A stretch of 15,040 nt of DNA, taken from NCBI GenBank assembly GCA_905215845.1, contig CAJMRU010000010.1, positions 1 through 15,040 on the forward strand, in the 5' to 3' direction. A program made the translations under genes and the position numbers. This document shows, one piece after another, positions 14,401 through 15,040 of this stretch (position 1 is its first letter; the number at the start of each line of letters is the position of its first letter). The notes under the pieces were generated by a model. That model saw only the letters and a list, made by a program, of their open reading frames with translations, was not told the origin of the DNA and ran no database searches. The stretch is from an uncultured bacterium (GTDB lineage Bacteria; Bacillota; Clostridia; TANB77; CAG-508).

Positions 14401-14850
14401 TATATTTTTTGTAGATAATTTATTTTCACTTTCTATTGTTTTATTTTCTACCATGTCTTCAAACAATTCAAAACCTTGCTCTTTAATTTTTTCTGTGTCA
14501 GTAGTTTCGTTTTCTATTTCTTGTTGTTTATCTTCTAAAGAATAGTTATTCCCTTCATCAACAAATGTTAATACTGTTGCTAAAGAATGCTTACATGCTC
14601 CATAATGATTATAATAGTCTAAACAAGTACAACTTACATCTTCTATTTCTCCCTCTTTTACTAATACATATGTATTATATATTTCCCCATTTCCTTTTAC
14701 TTTTGCTTTTATTTCAAAGTTTAGTGGATTTTCATATTCGTAGTTTTGAATTACTACTCTTTTTTCTTTCCTGTATTTTTGAGCTTTTTTTGTTCTTTCG
14801 TAGCCTGCATCATTATATAAATTTTCTATTACATTTTTATTAACTTGCAT
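11413..14850 (-). CDS. SWIM zinc-finger SNF2-family ATPase
   Basis: 1145 residues. SNF2 proteins are DNA-dependent translocases that remodel protein-DNA or polymerase complexes. A SWIM zinc finger is formed by Cys74, Cys76, Cys86 and His88 (CTC...CKH). The region of about 190-620 has the length and mixed character of the SNF2 helicase-associated domain of bacterial members. The ATPase core has Walker A DDMGLGKT (701-708), DEAQ (805-808), LTGTP (832-836), motif V ISLKAGGTGLNL (1048-1059) and motif VI QATDRAYRIGQ (1079-1089). All motifs are intact, so it is probably active. Asn/Ser-rich linkers occur at 150-157 and 272-279. ATG follows AAAGGAG, with a consensus promoter upstream. It resembles the B. 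subtilis YwqA type, with the SWIM domain (separate there as YwqB) fused on. The specific cellular role is unknown. Confidence 0.93.
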   Translation of the reverse strand: MQVNKNVIENLYNDAGYERTKKAQKYRKEKRVVIQNYEYENPLNFEIKAKVKGNGEIYNTYVLVKEGEIEDVSCTCLDYYNHYGACKHSLATVLTFVDEGNNYSLEDKQQEIENETTDTEKIKEQGFELFEDMVENKTIESENKLSTKNISNSNTTQNEYRIFNQMVSIFYNEELEDLEEEETELKTQGSVKLEPSIYYDKFTGEMKLEFKIGKTKMYKIKNLSEFYTRMLNKENYSYGKNLKFVHIKENFEEESKKLLDFLMKYAEIIKYANSNSNSNYRFYGNALSETSIILSNSGIDDLFEILKGKEILVKREYTENLVEFTEEKPDIEFTLNKLGKDQYEIVPSIDIYKVSIIKGKKYKYILSEKKLYRCTKEFENSNLKMLEIFRQNYMTEVKLGKKELSQLFSIVIPKVKDAINLENLREEEIEKYKPEILVVKVYLDFDKNDYLIADVKFQYGNNEFNPLDEKQKINFARNKIQETKTLNIFRKTGFMFDINNLRFILPDNDKIYQFLTEDINYYMQKFDVLVTENFKQKQIRQNKIGSLGVKVENNLLSIDLKKLDIDINELEDIMSKYNLKKKYHRLKDGSFLNLENNEEIEFLDKLTTGMGIDYKEIEEGEVNLPIYRSFYLDKLLKGINSNQVNKNSEYKKVVKQLNKENIEEEIQIPEKLENTLRYYQKTGFKWLKTLDKYNFGGILADDMGLGKTIQMLSIIVDYVENTFLEERRASIVVSPSSLALNWENEAKKFAEGLQTMVINGTLQERKKKISEIQNYDLVITSYDLLKRDIELYKDKNYNFRFIIADEAQYLKNSNTQNAKAIKKILADTKYALTGTPIENSLAELWSIFDYIMPGYLFAYKQFKNMYETPIVKDNDVKTMNKLKMLIEPFVLRRTKKEVLTELPDKTVTVLSNEMGEEQKNIYLSYLAQAKQEVAEEINVNGVERSHIKILAALTRLRQICCHPSLFIDNYKEGSSKLEQCMEIIEDAIKGNHKILLFSGYTSMFSIIEEELKERNINYFKLTGATKVEERIKLVDEFNQNPEVKIFLISLKAGGTGLNLTGADMVIHYDPWWNLSTENQATDRAYRIGQKNNVQVYKLITKNSIEEKIYELQQKKAELMDNMLSTKVSFINKLSKDDIMKLFDTF

Positions 14851-14877
14851 ATTTTTTCTCCTTTTATTCGGTTAATA

Positions 14878-14906
14878 ATTATATAATATTTTTTCTTTAT
14901 TTTCAA
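14878..14906 (-). promoter_or_regulatory. Sigma-A promoter of the SNF2 - coiled-coil - trmFO unit
   Basis: Minus strand: TTGAAA (14901-14906), 17 bp, TATAAT (14878-14883). The predicted start near 14871 gives a short leader of about 20 nt ending in AAAGGAG. Confidence 0.8.
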
Positions 14907-14969
14907 CCAAATTCAGCACTTTTGTTTATATTCGTATTATATTTAAATTTTCCTCTTTCATAATAAAAA

Positions 14970-15020
14970 TCCCCCTTAAAGTATACACCTCTTTTTTTAG
15001 TAGTGTTACTTTAAAAGGGA
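14970..15020 (-). terminator. Intrinsic terminator of a minus-strand gene beyond the right edge
   Basis: TCCCCCTTAAAGT (14970-14982) pairs with ACTTTAAAAGGGA (15008-15020). The two non-Watson-Crick positions are G.U only on the minus strand, and UUUUUAUU follows on that strand, so it terminates leftward transcription. The loop side can extend the stem imperfectly (ACAC...GTGT). Confidence 0.75.
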
Positions 15021-15040
15021 AATATTAATTTTCTAGTTCG

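Noticed and set aside
1..15040. tRNA or rRNA genes, riboswitches, phage or toxin-antitoxin genes
   Set aside because: No cloverleaf, rRNA segment, known aptamer core or recognisable module of these kinds was seen on either strand.

Overview
The window is very AT-rich and fits an anaerobic, low-GC Bacillota (Clostridia-like) chromosome. Reasons: long-form Firmicutes ribosomal protein S12, folate-dependent TrmFO, strong Shine-Dalgarno sites, consensus sigma-A promoters spaced exactly 17 bp, and U-tailed hairpin terminators. Genus cannot be fixed from the sequence alone. Apart from a small plus-strand island at the left edge, every gene is on the minus strand, so transcription runs from high to low coordinates.

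Minus strand, in transcription order. (1) A terminator of an upstream unit (14970-15020), then a promoter (14878-14906) and a probable three-gene unit: a SWIM/SNF2 ATPase, a 170-residue coiled-coil protein of unknown function, and trmFO, the last two overlapping by ATGA. (2) A 570-residue Glu/Lys-rich repeat protein of unknown function, with its own promoter (9378-9406) and terminator (7573-7599). (3) The str operon rpsL-rpsG-fusA-tuf, driven by a promoter at 7539-7567, with a likely extra promoter in front of tuf and a terminator after tuf. (4) plsX and acpP (phospholipid and fatty-acid synthesis), each with its own promoter and an AT-rich palindrome near the predicted transcription start. 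acpP ends at a hairpin that can terminate in both directions.

Plus strand, left edge: the last ~50 codons of an ECF-type sigma factor overlap a membrane anti-sigma-like gene. That gene loses its recognisable sequence just before the acpP terminator and looks truncated.

The most unusual content lies between the genes. Three copies of a ~110-nt long-hairpin element occupy the fusA-rpsG gap (two copies) and the rpsG-rpsL gap (one copy). Their stems differ in sequence but stay paired. They share an apical module with a purine internal loop (GAA opposite GA), and nearly all non-Watson-Crick pairs are G.U only when read on the plus strand, antisense to the operon. A second, unrelated element between tuf and plsX is a GC-richer perfect inverted pair of small hairpin units, resembling a REP/BIME-type repeat.
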